Shown: positions 24,852-38,422, counted from the first letter of the stretch. The stretch is DNA of 64,000 bases from Prochilodus magdalenae (GCA_024036415.1 JAMWET010005477.1:38501-102500); one strand, 5' to 3'. Notes: a model not told the origin generated them from the letters alone. A program made the numbers and translations.

Positions 24852-26699
24852 GTATAAATCCAGCATGGGAAACACAATTGTGTGGCACTTTTGCTAACTG
24901 ATGCTAAAACAAAGAAATCACACAAGAAATCAGATTAGGACACAAGCAAGAATGACCTTTATCATCGCAGTATCATATTTTTAAGCAAATCTACTTATAA
25001 AGTGAAGATTTCTGCATTGAATTACTGTATTATTATGATGTTATCAATTTTATATGACAAAGAAAATAATGATGGGTGTCTGAAAGTAATTGTGCTCCTT
25101 CAACAGTCCATAGGTGCTGGGCTAGAGTATACTCAAATGGACTAAATTGTTTGTGTGTATAATTGTCTTTTCATTAATAGACAGTTTGTATTCTTATCAT
25201 ATTTTATGTTGTGGCCGTTTTATAAAAGCAGTGAGCTACTGGCTGTGCTTTGCAGTGATTTTACCACATAAGGATGTTGTGTCATCTTGTGTTTGTGTTA
25301 TCTGAGCATCATGGATATATACAACACTAGGTTTATGATGATATATATGATATATATGATGGTATATACACAGCAGTGTTAAGCCCTATTGGTTCTCCAT
25401 CTCTGCACTGTAAAATGAATGTATAAAATAATATTAGGATTATATAGCTCGATCCATTATTTGATAAGAATTGGCATTGATATTGGCATACTTTATGTGT
25501 AGGTAAACAAATGAAATACATTGTAAGTTAACTTGTGAGTTTTAATAGGACTGTAGGGAGTTTGCCATTGACTTCCTTAATGCAAATACCATAACATGTC
25601 TCTGAGGAACTTGGGAGGCATGTGGAGAGGTTTATGGATGGTCAATTTTTGAAAATTTTGGAGATTTTTTGGATTTTCTTTCAGTACATAGGGAGGCTCA
25701 AATTATTTCATTTTTCTAGAAATACTATAATGTTATAAAAATAAAGTTGCAGGACTGAAATTCAGGAAAGGCTGTATTAACAAAAGAACGAGGGTGACCA
25801 GACAAAACTTTAAATATCTTGGGTTTATAATGTTCACAATGAAAAATAATAAATGTAAATGTAAAAACACTGCATTTGCATTTTCCACAGTGTCTTAACG
25901 TTTTTTGGGCAGCTATATATGAAGTTAAGCAATGTGTGTATATGGTGATATGATCATATACAGCATTTGTGAAGTTTGTTCTTTGTAAATATCTGCATAA
26001 ATGTTACCTAGACCAGATTCTCATTTAACTTGGTCATCTGAATGAAGTAAACCAACATTAAATGTCTTTGTTGGCAAAAGCATAAGAACCTCTGGGTAAC
26101 TGGTGTGATCCCAATGACTTCAACCAAGCGACGTAGATTGCTACTGAATAAGGTTTTTAAGGTGTTTCTTCTTCTGCAGCCATTATTTGTAGAATAGCTG
26201 GTGTGTTAGTGTTGTCTTTCTGCCAGGCCAATTTTCTGTTCAGGTTCAGTAGAGGGCTAAACGCCCTGTATATGCTTTATTCCTGAAGTCATTTTTGCCG
26301 GATGTCCACGTCTGGGAAAGGTAACATTTGGTGTTGAGTTTCCTCCGTTTCTATACTATCTGCCTCATAGTGAACTGGTCCAAATTCTTCAGACGCATTA
26401 TTGAAACTTCTTCAAGCCAAATGGCAAAGTCATTTTCTCAATTGACATGGCATGCAGTAACAAGTATGTGAGCGGTCAAGATCAGATGTTAATGGTGAGG
26501 GGTCAGCCACACTCACAAATAAACCTCCCGGCCCTAATTATCTCATCTCATTATCCCAAACAGACCATTCTAGAGGTTCACTTACGCTTGCCAATGAAAA
26601 TATTCAATGCTGAGTCACTTCATTCCATAAATGGATAAAACACTATACAGTTCTTTGTTTACTTTGTTTTACTGGGTTCTCTTTATCTAGCGTTATGAG
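24852..26699. other. non-coding, nothing recognised
   Basis: AT-rich. A short open frame at 26447-26638 may be part of the L1-type remnant that follows, but it carries no clear motif. Confidence 0.35.
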
Positions 26700-27240
26700 T
26701 TATATATGGGTCGGATCACGGTTTAGGTCATATAGAATTTACATTCAAAATTAGGCAGGTTGGTGGCGAACGTGGTAAAGAGATTAGAACTGCAAATTTA
26801 ATAAAATGCTGAGATGTGATGGGAAAGCTTAATCAAATATTACCTCACTTAACACAGAGGATGGCACATAATTATACAAGCTTTACAAGGACGTTGATGA
26901 CCTTTACAGAGAATTAGCTGAAGGTGCCTTTATAAGACAGGAGGGAGAAAGAAAACTAGCTAGTTCTGTGTGTTAGAGAAATAAAAAAAGAAACTTCATA
27001 TCAGCAAAAATACAAATTATAAGATTCCCATCTATCAAAATATGCCCTCTCCTTTTATAGTTAGCTATGTAGCTCTAATTATGAATGCAATAGAGCTAAA
27101 ACAGTTATGAACCTTTGTGAAGAGGAAGTGTTAATGGCTTCTAAAATCTCTGAGACTGTTTATCCTGTCCCCAGAGCCTGAAGGCTTGTCTATGGAATTC
27201 TTTGTATATTTCTGGGACATAATTAAAATACCTTTGATTT
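26700..27240 (+). pseudogene. L1-type LINE remnant
   Basis: Very eroded reverse-transcriptase-like sequence. The best phrase is at about 27165-27225, reading LSPEPEGLSMEFFVYFWDII in one frame. This resembles the SPGPDG-L-x-EFY-K-FW region just before the first RT palm motif of L1-type elements. Upstream pieces around 26870-26960 (a YxxLYRELAEGAFIRQEGER-like run) fit the region that precedes it. No intact frame remains. Confidence 0.45.
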
Positions 27241-29483
27241 AAATGTATAAGAAATAAACAAATAAAAAGTTTGCAACCATGAATCAAGGTCTTATGGGAG
27301 ATCTTCCCTGCCCAGATTGCAGGAGTCCAATTTCTTTATCAAATGCAGATTACAAAATCACATTTCTATTTTACGCTAAAAGATTAAAAAACAACTGAAA
27401 TCTGGAATAATTTATAAAACTCAAACATTTAAGGTCCAATAACAGATGTACACAGCTTGGACACTGATGCTATTATGATACTGACCATCATATTTGGTTT
27501 CTAACTTTAGAATAACTTGTTATAACTAGAATAACAAATAGAGTTGAAATGATTTATTAACAGTTTGCTTATTCCACTGCCTGACGCTTCGAATAGATCT
27601 CCTATTAAACATGTCCAACAGGTTTGTAGGGTATCAGCCTTGTCTTTACTGGGGTGTAGGGTATCACCCTTTTACATCCTTCACCTGCAATACAACCACA
27701 GCCATTCATGGGTTCATGTGGATACTGCTTTATCCTGAGTGTCAGGTTGGCTTCTACATGCCCATTAGTTATTTTCTCAAGAGCTAAGATCAAGGTGCTG
27801 CAGAGGACTGAAGCTGATTCTTTCTTTCTTGCACCGAAAGGAGAATCAGAGGATGGCTCGCTTGAGTACTGTATTTCAAGGCGATCACAGTTGATTCACA
27901 GCTCTTGTCCAGAAAACAGTATCTGGACATCAAGTTTTTATAGCCGGTTTAACCCCGACCCATAATGTCAAAAGTGGATGTATCCTTGTGCTGGATGGTC
28001 TTCTCTCCTAACTGATTATTGCCTACAGGTATTTGATCTTTAACCTATAGGCTTTACAACCCTAATGATAACCCTGTTCCAAAGCTCTGGCCCTGTTGTA
28101 CACATACACACTTGATGGATATCTGACAGGACATACACGGTGTGCACCTAAACATCCTGGAATACCAAACATCCTGAAGTCTGATGACAGTGTATACTGT
28201 CCCTCAGAGGACACTGCAGTTCTCTTCCCTGACAAAATACGGTCTACAGAACATGGACGAGAAGAGTCTGAGTGCTATAGAGAAGGGTTTTAAGAGCAGG
28301 ATGAGCCACAGTAGCAGAACAGGGCCCGCACATATCACAGTATGTCATGTTTATAAAGCGAAGCTGATTATTCATTCCCTCTCCCAGAAGTTTCATTTTC
28401 AACTATTGTGCTGCAGTATGTGGTTCTGGTGATTGTTGAGGAAGGGTAAGGTCTACCTTTCTTGATAATTCAGCTCCGGAAAGCCCATCTCATGAGTGTG
28501 AAAGAATGAACAATGAGGAGGAATGAGACAGGATAGGGCATCATTATTCCATTGAAGTTTTTCCAGTGTAGCAGACTTTCTCAGCGATAATAAGCCAGGG
28601 AGTGGCTGGCCAAAGCTGGAATGCAACTACACCCCGAGGAGTAAGAGTGGCATTAAAATAGAGAGGTTCAAAAAAAAGAAACTCTCCAATTTTCATCTAT
28701 ACAAAAATGTAATTTTCTCCAACAGCGCTGCGATTTGTACTCTCTATTATCCAGCAGCTAAAGTTGTCTTATTGCTTTCTATTTCCCAACCAGTCAGATA
28801 TAAGAACACAGGTAACTAAAACTAGAACAGACAGCTAGTCCACTTAGGAGGGCAGTGCCTCAGACCTAGGAGTAGGTCACCCCATCTCACTAGGGTTTTC
28901 CTTTGACCCCTACTCTTGCTACACTGCTGTCATGCATTTTCTGCCACCCCTGTTTTTAATGCAACTAGAATATTACACTTATCATCACATTGGATAATTA
29001 CTAGGAACTGGGTGGTCAACAACTAGTAGGGCACAAATATTAGGATTTCTAAATATTAGATTTATATTATTTCAGCAATGTACATGAATGTACAATAAGC
29101 ACATACAATATTTCAGATGATCAATGGTAGCAGTTTCTGCAATCAAAGTAGACCAGGCATGATTTGTGGCTCTGTGTTAAATAATATGAAGCAGAATGAT
29201 GCATAGTGTTTGCAGTTAGTTATTGAAAGCAATAAATCTCATTCATTTGATTTCTTTTGCATTTTGCATCTGCAGAAAAAGAATGATTACCAGGTTTGAA
29301 AAACATATTTTAAAAAAGGACAGTCTGTAACAGTGGAAGCAAAGTATCCAAATGCCAAACATAAGTAACAATAAAGATGCCATACCAACCTAACAAAAAT
29401 AAAAGATGATCCTAAAATAGTACCTACATAAAAGTCAAGAATGTGATTTTAGGTCAAATTTAAAATGACTGAGATTAAATACC
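27241..29483. other. non-coding, nothing recognised
   Basis: No supported exon or repeat. The open frames at 27605-27965 and 28096-28432 show no motif and lie in sequence without convincing splice sites. Confidence 0.35.
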
Positions 29484-31045
29484 TACCGGATTCCAAAAAA
29501 GTTGGGACACTAAACAAATTGTGAATAAAAACTGAATGCAATGATGTGGAGGTGCCAACATCTAATATTTTATTCAGAATAGAACACAATTTAAACTGAG
29601 AGAATGTATCATTTTAAGGGAAAAATATGTTGTTTCAAAATTTCATGGCGTCAACAAATCCCAAAAAAGTTGGGACAAGTAGCAATAAGTGGATGGAAAA
29701 AGGAAACTGAGCATATAACGAACAGCTGGAAGACCAATTAACACTAATTAGGTCAATTGACAACATGATTGGATATTAAAAGAGCTTCTCAGAGTGTCAG
29801 TGTCTCTCTGAAGCCAAGATGGTAAGAGCATCACCAATTCCACCATTGCTGCACAGAAAGATAGTGCAGCAATACCAGAATGGTGTTACCCAGCGTAAAA
29901 TAGCAAAGACTTTTAAGTTATCATCTTCAACCGTGCATAACATCATCAAAAGATTCAGAGAATCTGGAACAATCGCTGTGCGTAAGGGTCAAGGCCGTAA
30001 AACTCTACTGGGTGCTCGTGATCTCCGGGCCCTTAAACGTCACTGCACCTCAAACAGGAATGCCACTGTCAAGGAAATAACAGAATGGGCTCAGGAATAC
30101 TTCCAGAAAGCATTGTCAGTGAACACAATCCACCGTGCCATCCGCCGTTGCCAGCTGAAACTCTACAGTGCAAAAAGGAAGCCATTTCTAAGCAAGCTCC
30201 ACAAGCTCAGACGTTTGCACTGGGCCAGGAGTCTTTTAAAATGGAGTGTGGCAAAATGGAAGACTGTTCTGTGGTCAGATGAGTCACGATTTGAAGTTCT
30301 TTATGGAACACTGGGACGCCATGTCATCCGGACCAGAGAGGACAAGGATAACCCAAGTTGTTATCAACGCTCCGTTCAGAAGCCTGCATCACTGCTGGAT
30401 TGGGTTTGCATGAGTGCTTGTGGCATGGGCAGCTTGCATGTCTGGAAAGGCACCATTAATGCAGAGAACTATGTTCAGGTTCTAGAACAACATATGCTCC
30501 CATCTAGACGTCATCTCTTTCAGGGAACAAGATAATGCCAGACCACATTCTGCAGCAATCACAACATCATGGCTACGTAGAAGAAGGATCCGGGTACTGA
30601 AATGGCCAGCCTGCAGTCCAGATCTTTCACCTATAGAGAACATCTACGCATCATAAAGAGGAAGGTGCGACAAAGAAGGCCCAAGACGATTGAACAGTTA
30701 GAGGCCTGTATTAGACATGAATGGGAGAGCATTCCTATTTCTAAACTTGAGAAACTGGTCTCCTCTGTCCCCAGACGTCTGTTGAGTGTTGTAAGAAGAA
30801 GGGGGGATGCCACACAGTGGTAAAAATGGCCTTGTCCCAACTTTTTTGGGATTTGTTGACGCCATGAAATTTTGAAACAACATATTTTTCCCTCAAAATG
30901 ATACATTCTCTCAGTTTAAACTTTTGATCTGTGATTTGTGTTCTATTCTGAATAAAATATTAGATGTTGGCACCTCCACATTATTGCATTCAGTTTTTAT
31001 TCACAATTTGTTTAGTGTCCCAACTTTTTTGGAATCCGGTTTGTA
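29484..31045 (+). mobile_element. Tc1-like transposon, near full length, IR/DR type
   Basis: Left terminus ACCGGATTCCAAAAAAGTTG and right terminus CAACTTTTTTGGAATCCGGT form long inverted repeats (about 200 bp). An internal direct-repeat motif CCAAAAAAGTTGGGACAAG at about 29662 has its complement near 30832. TA dinucleotides flank at 29484-29485 and 31044-31045. The arms are well matched, so the copy is fairly young. It carries the transposase described separately. Confidence 0.93.
29819..30823 (+). pseudogene. Tc1-like transposase, frameshifted
   Basis: ATG at 29819 opens a 238-codon frame. It has an N-terminal paired-type HTH (KIAKTFKLSSSTVHNIIKRF), a GRK linker (GQGRKTLLG) and a second HTH-like domain, then the first catalytic Asp in VLWSDESRFEV. 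A frame change near 30520 ends this ORF just before the second catalytic block. The next frame supplies QDNARPHSAAITTSW, then CSPDLSPIENI with the catalytic Glu of a DD34E enzyme. A further frame break follows near 30650, and the C-terminal part resumes at about 30657 (KVRQRRPKTIEQLEACIRHE). Normal length is about 340 aa, so nearly everything is present but split. A cut-and-paste transposase; inactive as it stands. Confidence 0.9.
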
Positions 31046-33194
31046 GTTTAATACCAGAAACAGTTTAGAGTCTAGAAACATTTGGGACGTCCTCAGGCAT
31101 TAGCTATCGTCAAGCTAAGTGAGAAGATTTCAAAAACACAGAATGCTTCCTTCAAAAGTATCTATGAGTCAAAATTAGCGGTGGTTGCGGTTATTGTGCA
31201 GTGCTGCAGTGTGCAATAGACTGTTATCCAACTGTATATTCTTCTACTTCTTCTTTTTGGTACACAGTTTTGCTAACTAGTCCTGCAGTTTTCAAGATAT
31301 TGACACCTTTCCAACTCCACATTGTTCGCTCTGATCAGGAATGGTGTGCTTGTTTACAACTTTTTGATTGGATGCTTGGGTTCCATGTGGAAATGATTAT
31401 TTTTTCCTGAAAATTTTTTTTTATTCCATTAAAAAAGAATGGAATAGAAAAGTGGATGCCCATCTACTGTACTTCTGCTCGACCAACAGAGACTGTTTCT
31501 GCTACACCATCTCAGGACAGACCCCCAAGCAAGATTAGAATGTTGGTTTGACCTGCACTTGTCTGTTTGTCTTTTTTTTCCTCACGCTTTCCCCCATAGA
31601 GTCCCATTCAAACTCAAACTCAGACTCTATTTACACTGACAAGTCACTTCATTAAGTCCTTCGACTCATTGTCTATATTATCAGCTCCTCTTACCATGAC
31701 TAAACATGCACCTTGTAGTTCTACAACTCCAGTGTAATCCATCTGTTTCTCTGCACACAGTGTAAGTAACCTTTCACCCCTTTTTCTCAACATCAGATCG
31801 CCCACATGGTAAACTAGGGGCGACAATGATGATAACAGTAATGCCTTCATTTCTGACTGGGCGAGAAGGGCTAGTACCTCCTAATACCAGGAGCCCATGG
31901 CGGCATTAGACCACAAAGATTAAAGATAATCCCCTGCAGATGTAAAAAGGTAACCTGAATAAATAGCCTTTAAATATATAATCTTGAATTTCATTGGGGC
32001 TGGTTGGAGGGGTATGTATGAGGCTGGGCCATTCCTGAGTGGTTCTGACTGTTCTCCACTTCTGCCTCACATCCATGTCCAAACTATTTGGCCAACAGGT
32101 GTATTACATGTTAATGTTTACCACATGTGATGTAATTCATCCATCATTATGCTTGTTTTTTTGGACAGCACCATTTTGAACCCAAAACTAGAAGCAGTTT
32201 TATGTCCTGTGAGAATAGGAAAAGAGGCAGTCAAATTAAATGGGACAAAATGAGTTGCTGTTTTTGGATTTCAGAGCCTTTTTTTTATTTTTGCAATGAT
32301 TGATGTCTACCCCTTTCTGAATATCATGAATAACTGGTGCTTTGTGAGGTGCAATAAATCAAAAACTGGTCACACAATAAAACTGTTTATCAGGTATTAA
32401 TGATGTTGTAGGACCGTCTGAATCAAGGCCAGACTTGAACACTACCACACTAACAGTACGTGCTTTCAAAACTTAATAACAGGAATTCTATAGGAAAAAG
32501 AGAGAGAGAACACTACAGAGTTCATACACATGTAATTCCTACAAACCACCTAGACAAGATGAAGATAGAGAGATACAGGGAGAGATCAGGGGGTACTGCT
32601 GGAGACAAAATAAATGAATTGCCAATTTTTATGTGGCCAGATGGAGCTCAAGGGAAAGAGATAAAGAAAAGGGGCTTGGAAATAAAACCATACGTATCAG
32701 TAATGGTTACATTTAGGCAATAGAGCAACTCACTCTCATCTCTTTCCTCCTGTCCAGAAACAAAGACATGAGTAGGCATTCGTAATGAAAGGGTTGTCTG
32801 AGACAAAGAAGGACTTGGCTTTTAATTTATGATGCTCGGCCTGTGTGATCGCTATCCAGGCTTTTCTTTGTGAGGTCGGTCTTTATTACAGTGCAAATCT
32901 CTGTCAGGGAAGAGTGAAAAGCCGAGCCGCTGGCCAATTATAGGGAGAATATTACCACATGGAGCAGCCTGACACCTAAAACAGAAGAAGAATATGAAGC
33001 ACAAGCCGCATCCATTTAGCTGTCTACACTAAAACTGTAAAGACAATGCAGCCGGGGTACCCAGCACTGGACAATGTGTTTTATTGGGACATATGCGGTA
33101 TGCTGCTTTATGATGAGAAATCAATCTTTTCACATTTTAACTGACATTAAAACATTTTAATTCAAAATGGTTCATTTTTGAGACACATGCCAAC
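31046..33194. other. non-coding, nothing recognised
   Basis: AT-rich, with short open frames lacking motifs. No exon of DDX39A or PKN1, the human neighbours expected near here, was seen. Confidence 0.35.
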
Positions 33195-33198
33195 TTGC

Positions 33199-33237
33199 TG
33201 GTGTTGGTGGTGTTGGTGGTGGTGGTGGTGGTGGTAG
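33199..33237. repeat. (GGT)n short microsatellite
   Basis: Runs of TGGTGT and GGT units for about 40 bp. Confidence 0.9.
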
Positions 33238-33493
33238 GAACCAAGACACAATTTCTTACATTGCAAATACTTAGTTATTTACTATACAGAATGACCAATA
33301 AACCTGAAAACCCAAAACCAGCAGGGATGTGGAAAAATGTGTTGAATTCCCCTTTAAAATGTGCTGGGACAAGGTAAAATCCTAGGACAACATGCTCTAG
33401 ATAATTATTCAGCCAGTAGTGGGGGTATATCCAAAAAGAGAGTATACACATAAAGAATCCAGTATCTACCCTAGTTAAACTAGTTCATGTAGT

Positions 33494-33703
33494 TTAGTGT
33501 AGCTCAGTGGGTAACACCACTACCCAGAGTGCCATCTCTACATGTGGGAGACTGGGGTCCAAATCCCAGTCTAGGTGACTATGCTGTGCTACCCTAATAA
33601 GAGTCCTTGGGCAAGACTCCTAACACCAAGTTGGCCTACCTGTAATATGATTAACCTTGTAAGTCGCTCTGGATAAGAGCGTCAGCTAAATGCCGTAAAT
33701 GTA
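33494..33703 (+). mobile_element. tRNA-derived SINE
   Basis: The head has a pol III A-box-like TAGTGTAGCTCAGTGG at the start and a B box GGGGTCCAAATCCC at 33553-33566, as in a tRNA gene. A tRNA-unrelated body follows (CTTGGGCAAGACTCCTAAC) and a tail with AGTCGCTCTGGATAAGAGCG then CAGCTAAATGCCGTAAATG. A second copy lies at 52208-52430. The tRNA part cannot fold into a good tRNA because the acceptor stem is degenerate, so it is not a tRNA gene. Confidence 0.85.
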
Positions 33704-35860
33704 GTTCAATCTAATCCCTCCAAATAACACGTTCCAACAAGCACTTTAACCATTCTTACTATGACTAGGTGATATAACTGCTATCATGATAAAAATGTTC
33801 ATATCAGTCAATAATTATCATGATAAATGTCAAATAAATATATATTTTTAAGTGTAATGGATGATTTTTGCTCCTGACCATCCAATAGTGGGGGTTAAAA
33901 TTATTTTTCCATGGCCAGAACATAACGAACGCTGGTGAAATAGCACAACATTTCACAAATGTTTAATTAGGGAAATAAAAGAATGCTAGATTCCCAGGTT
34001 AGCTGTTTCCACCAGTTAAAAAAAATTATACTGTGTGGTGACCAGGGCTAGGCTATCAGGTTAAACTGGTTACAGCTAATTCAGTTAAGTACAAACAGTT
34101 AGTAGAAACATTAGCTGGCTTAGTCTGTGCTGTACTCACATCAGTCCCAGCACATCCATGTCACAGCATATCACAGTATTTGTAATATGTGTAAAAGAAC
34201 TCAGATCATTAACTCCAGTGTGATTCTTCCACACCCGACATACAACATCCTCCTTTCAGGCCTGTTCGAACTGAAATCAGCGTCTGGTTAGATCACTAGA
34301 GTAACATCAGTTTGGCAGTGCAGTGCATTCATGTTACCCAATTGCAAAAAACAGCTTATAGGTGTTGTAGGTAGGTGATGTAGTTGTGTGGAGCAGAAGT
34401 GACTACTACTAGTAACACTACTACATCTTGTTATGATAAAAGTGAGGTGGCTATAAACCAGTACAGTTACACACCCCTTATCTTCTCACTAACATTTCAC
34501 CCCTGTCTCTCTCACACTGCCTTCCTCTTTGTAGAATAACGTCTAAAACCTCCTAAGTGCACCTTCTGGTGGCTACAACAGAGTACTGTCACTGTTCTTG
34601 TAGTGGAAAATGCCAAAAGTCTGAACATCTGTGATATATCGAACACTTATCATACCTTTGGTATGCTTCTACCGAAGTTATCATTTTATAACCCAGCCTT
34701 ATATGCATCCGGCTCAACAAGCCACATTAGACAACCAGGTCCCCTGTCCAGATTGTGCTGTTCTGCATACGTGATGCATGATCTCGATAACTAACACAGG
34801 AGGCTAATTATTCTGACCTGCAGTCTTCTTGTAAATACTGAAGTAAAGTCAGTGTAAAGAGAAATTAAATATTTATAAATTGACTCCTCCCTGCGTATTG
34901 TCTTATTGATGTCTAATCTAAAAATGAAACACCATCTTCAAGTCATCCATAATAAAAACCCACACCAAGTGAAGCCTCAGTTGACTGCAAACATAGACAC
35001 AACGAAAGAAATAAAAACAAAGACGACCTTTCTCTGATGCACAATATGATGAATTTAAAGGGATGAGTGCTGGCAAATACTTGTACAATGTTTGGTAGAG
35101 ATCCAGCAAAAATTAAAACAATGGAAATTCTAGCATCTTAAAATTAAACTTTTAATTTGGGGAATTGAGTTTTAGCCTGTCATTTTTAGCTGTGGCATTT
35201 TTATCCACACAGTTAAAACAAATAAGTTTTTAAGCTAAAATTAAAAAATTTAGCCTAAAATTTTTTGCCGTTATTTCCAATTTCTCTTATTATTTTTTCC
35301 CACATGTTAAACTTTATATTCCACTAATAAATATAAAATGTTAACTCGAGAGGAGTCTGTTTTGACAAATAACAAATTAATTTTCTACTAAATATGTAAT
35401 TGTCACTGCAAATACAGTACAGTTTTTCCCCCAAATAAAAAAAGTTCAGAGATCAAATTACTCTTCACTTTTGCATTACATTACACCTCTTACATTACAC
35501 CTATGTTCCATACACTGGAAGGGGACTGACTAAACACTAAACTTAAGTACAGTTCCATTAATAGTGTAAGGGAAATCTGATTGACTACTTACATGCAGTA
35601 GAAGATTTTGCATTGGCTTACCAAGGAAATGTAGAGTCAGAGTGGTTCAGGTGTTATTTTTATGAATCAGGCCCAATATCTTTAGATGTCTACTGCATGA
35701 CATCATGATTTTTGTTCTTAGTGTTTTGGACGGCTGAAAAAACTTTATTACTTGATAGCAAGACTCCATTGAAGTAATCCTAGTGTGCCTCTGACACACT
35801 CTTTATCTATAAACGTGGGCAAAAGCACGGAGGAAATCAGCCGACAGAACCAACAGCTGT
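33704..35860. other. non-coding, nothing recognised
   Basis: Strongly AT-rich sequence without supported features. Confidence 0.35.
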
Positions 35861-35869
35861 ATAAACACA

Positions 35870-36283
35870 ATATAGTGCACATGAATAGTTGCACTACTGT
35901 ACTTGACTGTTTGTGTCTGCATACAGCTGCACACATCGTTTTGCACATGTAACTGTTCTTGTATGGTTATATTTCAGCTCATTTTGCACAAACATCACTT
36001 TACTACAGAATGTTACAATGTAACTAATGTAGCACATACCTGCACAATGTATATAGCCTGTATAATTCTAAATTGTTTACATTTTATATTTTATATTTTA
36101 TTTATATATTCTCTGCATGCTTAATTTTCGATCCTTGTTATCTGTCTATTTATATTTATACTTTTTATTCTATGACATCCAGTGTGGGCAGCAAAGTAAG
36201 AATTTCATTGTACAGGGAAACTAGTTTCCTTACTGTGCATATGACAATAAAGCTTTGAATCTTGAATCTTGAATCTTGAATGT
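35870..36283 (+). mobile_element. L2-type LINE 3' end
   Basis: Untranslated LINE tail. It contains AAGAATTTCATTGTACAGGG at 36197 and TGACAATAAAGCTTTGAATC at about 36242, and ends in a short tandem CTTGAAT repeat (36258-36283), the usual terminal repeat of fish L2-type elements. The upstream part (GTTGCACTACTGTACTTGAC near 35889, TTTTGCACATGTAACTG near 35939) fits the same 3' UTR. No coding part remains. Confidence 0.75.
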
Positions 36284-36294
36284 TTTAGCCCATT

Positions 36295-38422
36295 GGCTGT
36301 ATCTGGGATAAGGGGAAACTGTACTGTATCTGGGATAAGGGGAAACTGTACTGTATCTGGGATGAGGGGAAACTGTATTGTATCTGGGATAAGGGGAAAC
36401 TGTACTGTATCTGGGATATGGGGAAACTGTACTGTATCTGGGATAAGGGGAAACTGTACTGTATCTGGGATATGGGGAAACTGTACTGTATCTGGGATAA
36501 GGGGAAACCGTACTGTATTTGGGATAAGGGGAAACTGTACTGTATCTGGGATAAGGGGAAACTGTACTGTATTTGGGATAAGGGTAAAACTGTACTGTAT
36601 CTGGGATAAGGGGAAACTGTACTGTATCTGGGATAAGGGGAAACTGTACTGTATCTGGGATAAGGGGAAACTGTACTGTATCTGGGATAAGGGGAAACTG
36701 TACTGTATTTGGGATAAGGGGAAACTGTACTGTATCTGGGATAAGGGGAAACTGTACTGTATCTGGGATAAGGGGAAACTGTACTGTATCTGGGATAAGG
36801 GGAAACTGTACTGTATCTGGGATAAGGGGAAACTGTACTGTATCTGGGATAAGGGGAAACTGTACTGTATCTGGGATAAGGGGAAACTGTACTGCATCTG
36901 GGATGAGGGGAAAACTGTACTGTATCTGGGATAAGGGGAAACTGTACTGTATCTGGGATAAGGGGAAACTGTACTGTATCTGGGATAAGGGGAAAACTGT
37001 ACTGTATCTGGGATAAGGGGAAACTGTACTGTATCTGGGATAAGGGGAAACTGTACTGTATCTGGGATAAGGGGAAACTGTACTGTATCTGGGATAAGGG
37101 GAAACTGTACTGTATCTGGGATAAGGGGAAAACTGTACTGTATCTGGGATATGGGGAAACTGTACTGTATCTGGGATAAGGGGAAACTGTACTGTATCTG
37201 GGATAAGGGGAAACCGTACTGTATCTGGGATAAGGGGAAACTGTACTGTATCTGGGATATGGGGAAACTGTACTGTATCTGGGATAAGGGTAAAACTGAA
37301 CTGTATCTGGGATAAGGGTAAAACTGAACTGTATCTGGGATAAGGGTAAAACTGTACTGTATCTGGGATAAGGGTAAAACTGTACTGTATCTGGGATAAG
37401 GGGAAACTGTACTGTATCTGGGATAAGGGGAAACTGTACTGTATCTGGGATAAGGGGAAACTGTACTGTATCTGGGATAAGGGGAAACTGTACTGTATCT
37501 GGGATAAGGGGAAACTGTACTGTATCTGGGATAAGGGTAAAACTGTACTGTATCTGGGATATGGGGAAACTGTACTGTATCTGGGATAAGGGGAAGCTGT
37601 ACTGTATCTGGGATAAGGGTAAAACTGTACTGTATCTGGGATAAGGGGAAACTGTACTGTATCTGGGATAAGGGTAAAACTGTACTGTATCTGGGATAAG
37701 GGGAAACTGTACTGTATCTGGGATAAGGGGAAACTGTACTGTATTTGGGATAAGGGGAAACTGTACTGTATCTGGGATAAGGGGAAACTGTACTGTGTCT
37801 GGGATAAGGGTAAAACTGTACTGTATCTGGGATAAGGGTAAAACTGTACTGTATCTGGGATAAGGGGAAACTGTACTGTATCTGGGATAAGGGGAAACTG
37901 TACTGTATTTGGGATAAGGGGAAACTGTACTGTATCTGGGATAAGGGGAAACTGTACTGTATCTGGGATAAGGGGAAACTGTACTGTATTTGGGATAAGG
38001 GTAAAACTGTACTGTATCTGGGATAAGGGGAAAACTGTACTGTATCTGGGATATGGGGAAACTGTACTGTATCTGGGATAAGGGTAAAACTGTACTGTAT
38101 CTGGGATAAGGGGAAACTGTACTGTATCTGGGATAAGGGTAAAACTGTACTGTATCTGGGATAAGAGGAAACTGTACTGTATCTGGGATATGGGGAAACT
38201 GTACTGTATCTGGGATAAGGGTAAACTGTACTGTATCTGGGATAAGGGTAAAACTGTACTGTATCTGGGATATGGGGAAACTGTACTGTATCTGGGATAA
38301 GGGGAAACTGTACTGTATCTGGGATAAGGGTAAAACTGTACTGTATTTGGGATAAGGGGAAACTGTACTGTATCTGGGATAAGGGGAAACTGTACTGTAT
38401 CTGGGATAAGGGGAAACTGTAC
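36295..38422. repeat. 27-bp minisatellite array, about 78 copies
   Basis: A head-to-tail array of a 27-bp unit made of CTGTACTGTATCTGGGATA followed by AGGGGAAA. Variants include GATATGGGG, GATGAGGGG, ATTTGGG, and 28-bp units with an extra A in GGGTAAAAC or GGGGAAAAC. It starts 12 bp after the CTTGAAT end of the L2 fragment and stops about 160 bp before the ptger1 start codon. All three minus-strand frames of the unit lack stop codons, which is why a 728-codon frame spans it; that frame is not a gene. Confidence 0.97.

Noticed and set aside
33494..33570. Possible tRNA gene with A and B boxes
   Set aside because: Acceptor stem and anticodon arm do not pair well and the sequence continues into a SINE body repeated at 52208, so it is the head of a SINE.
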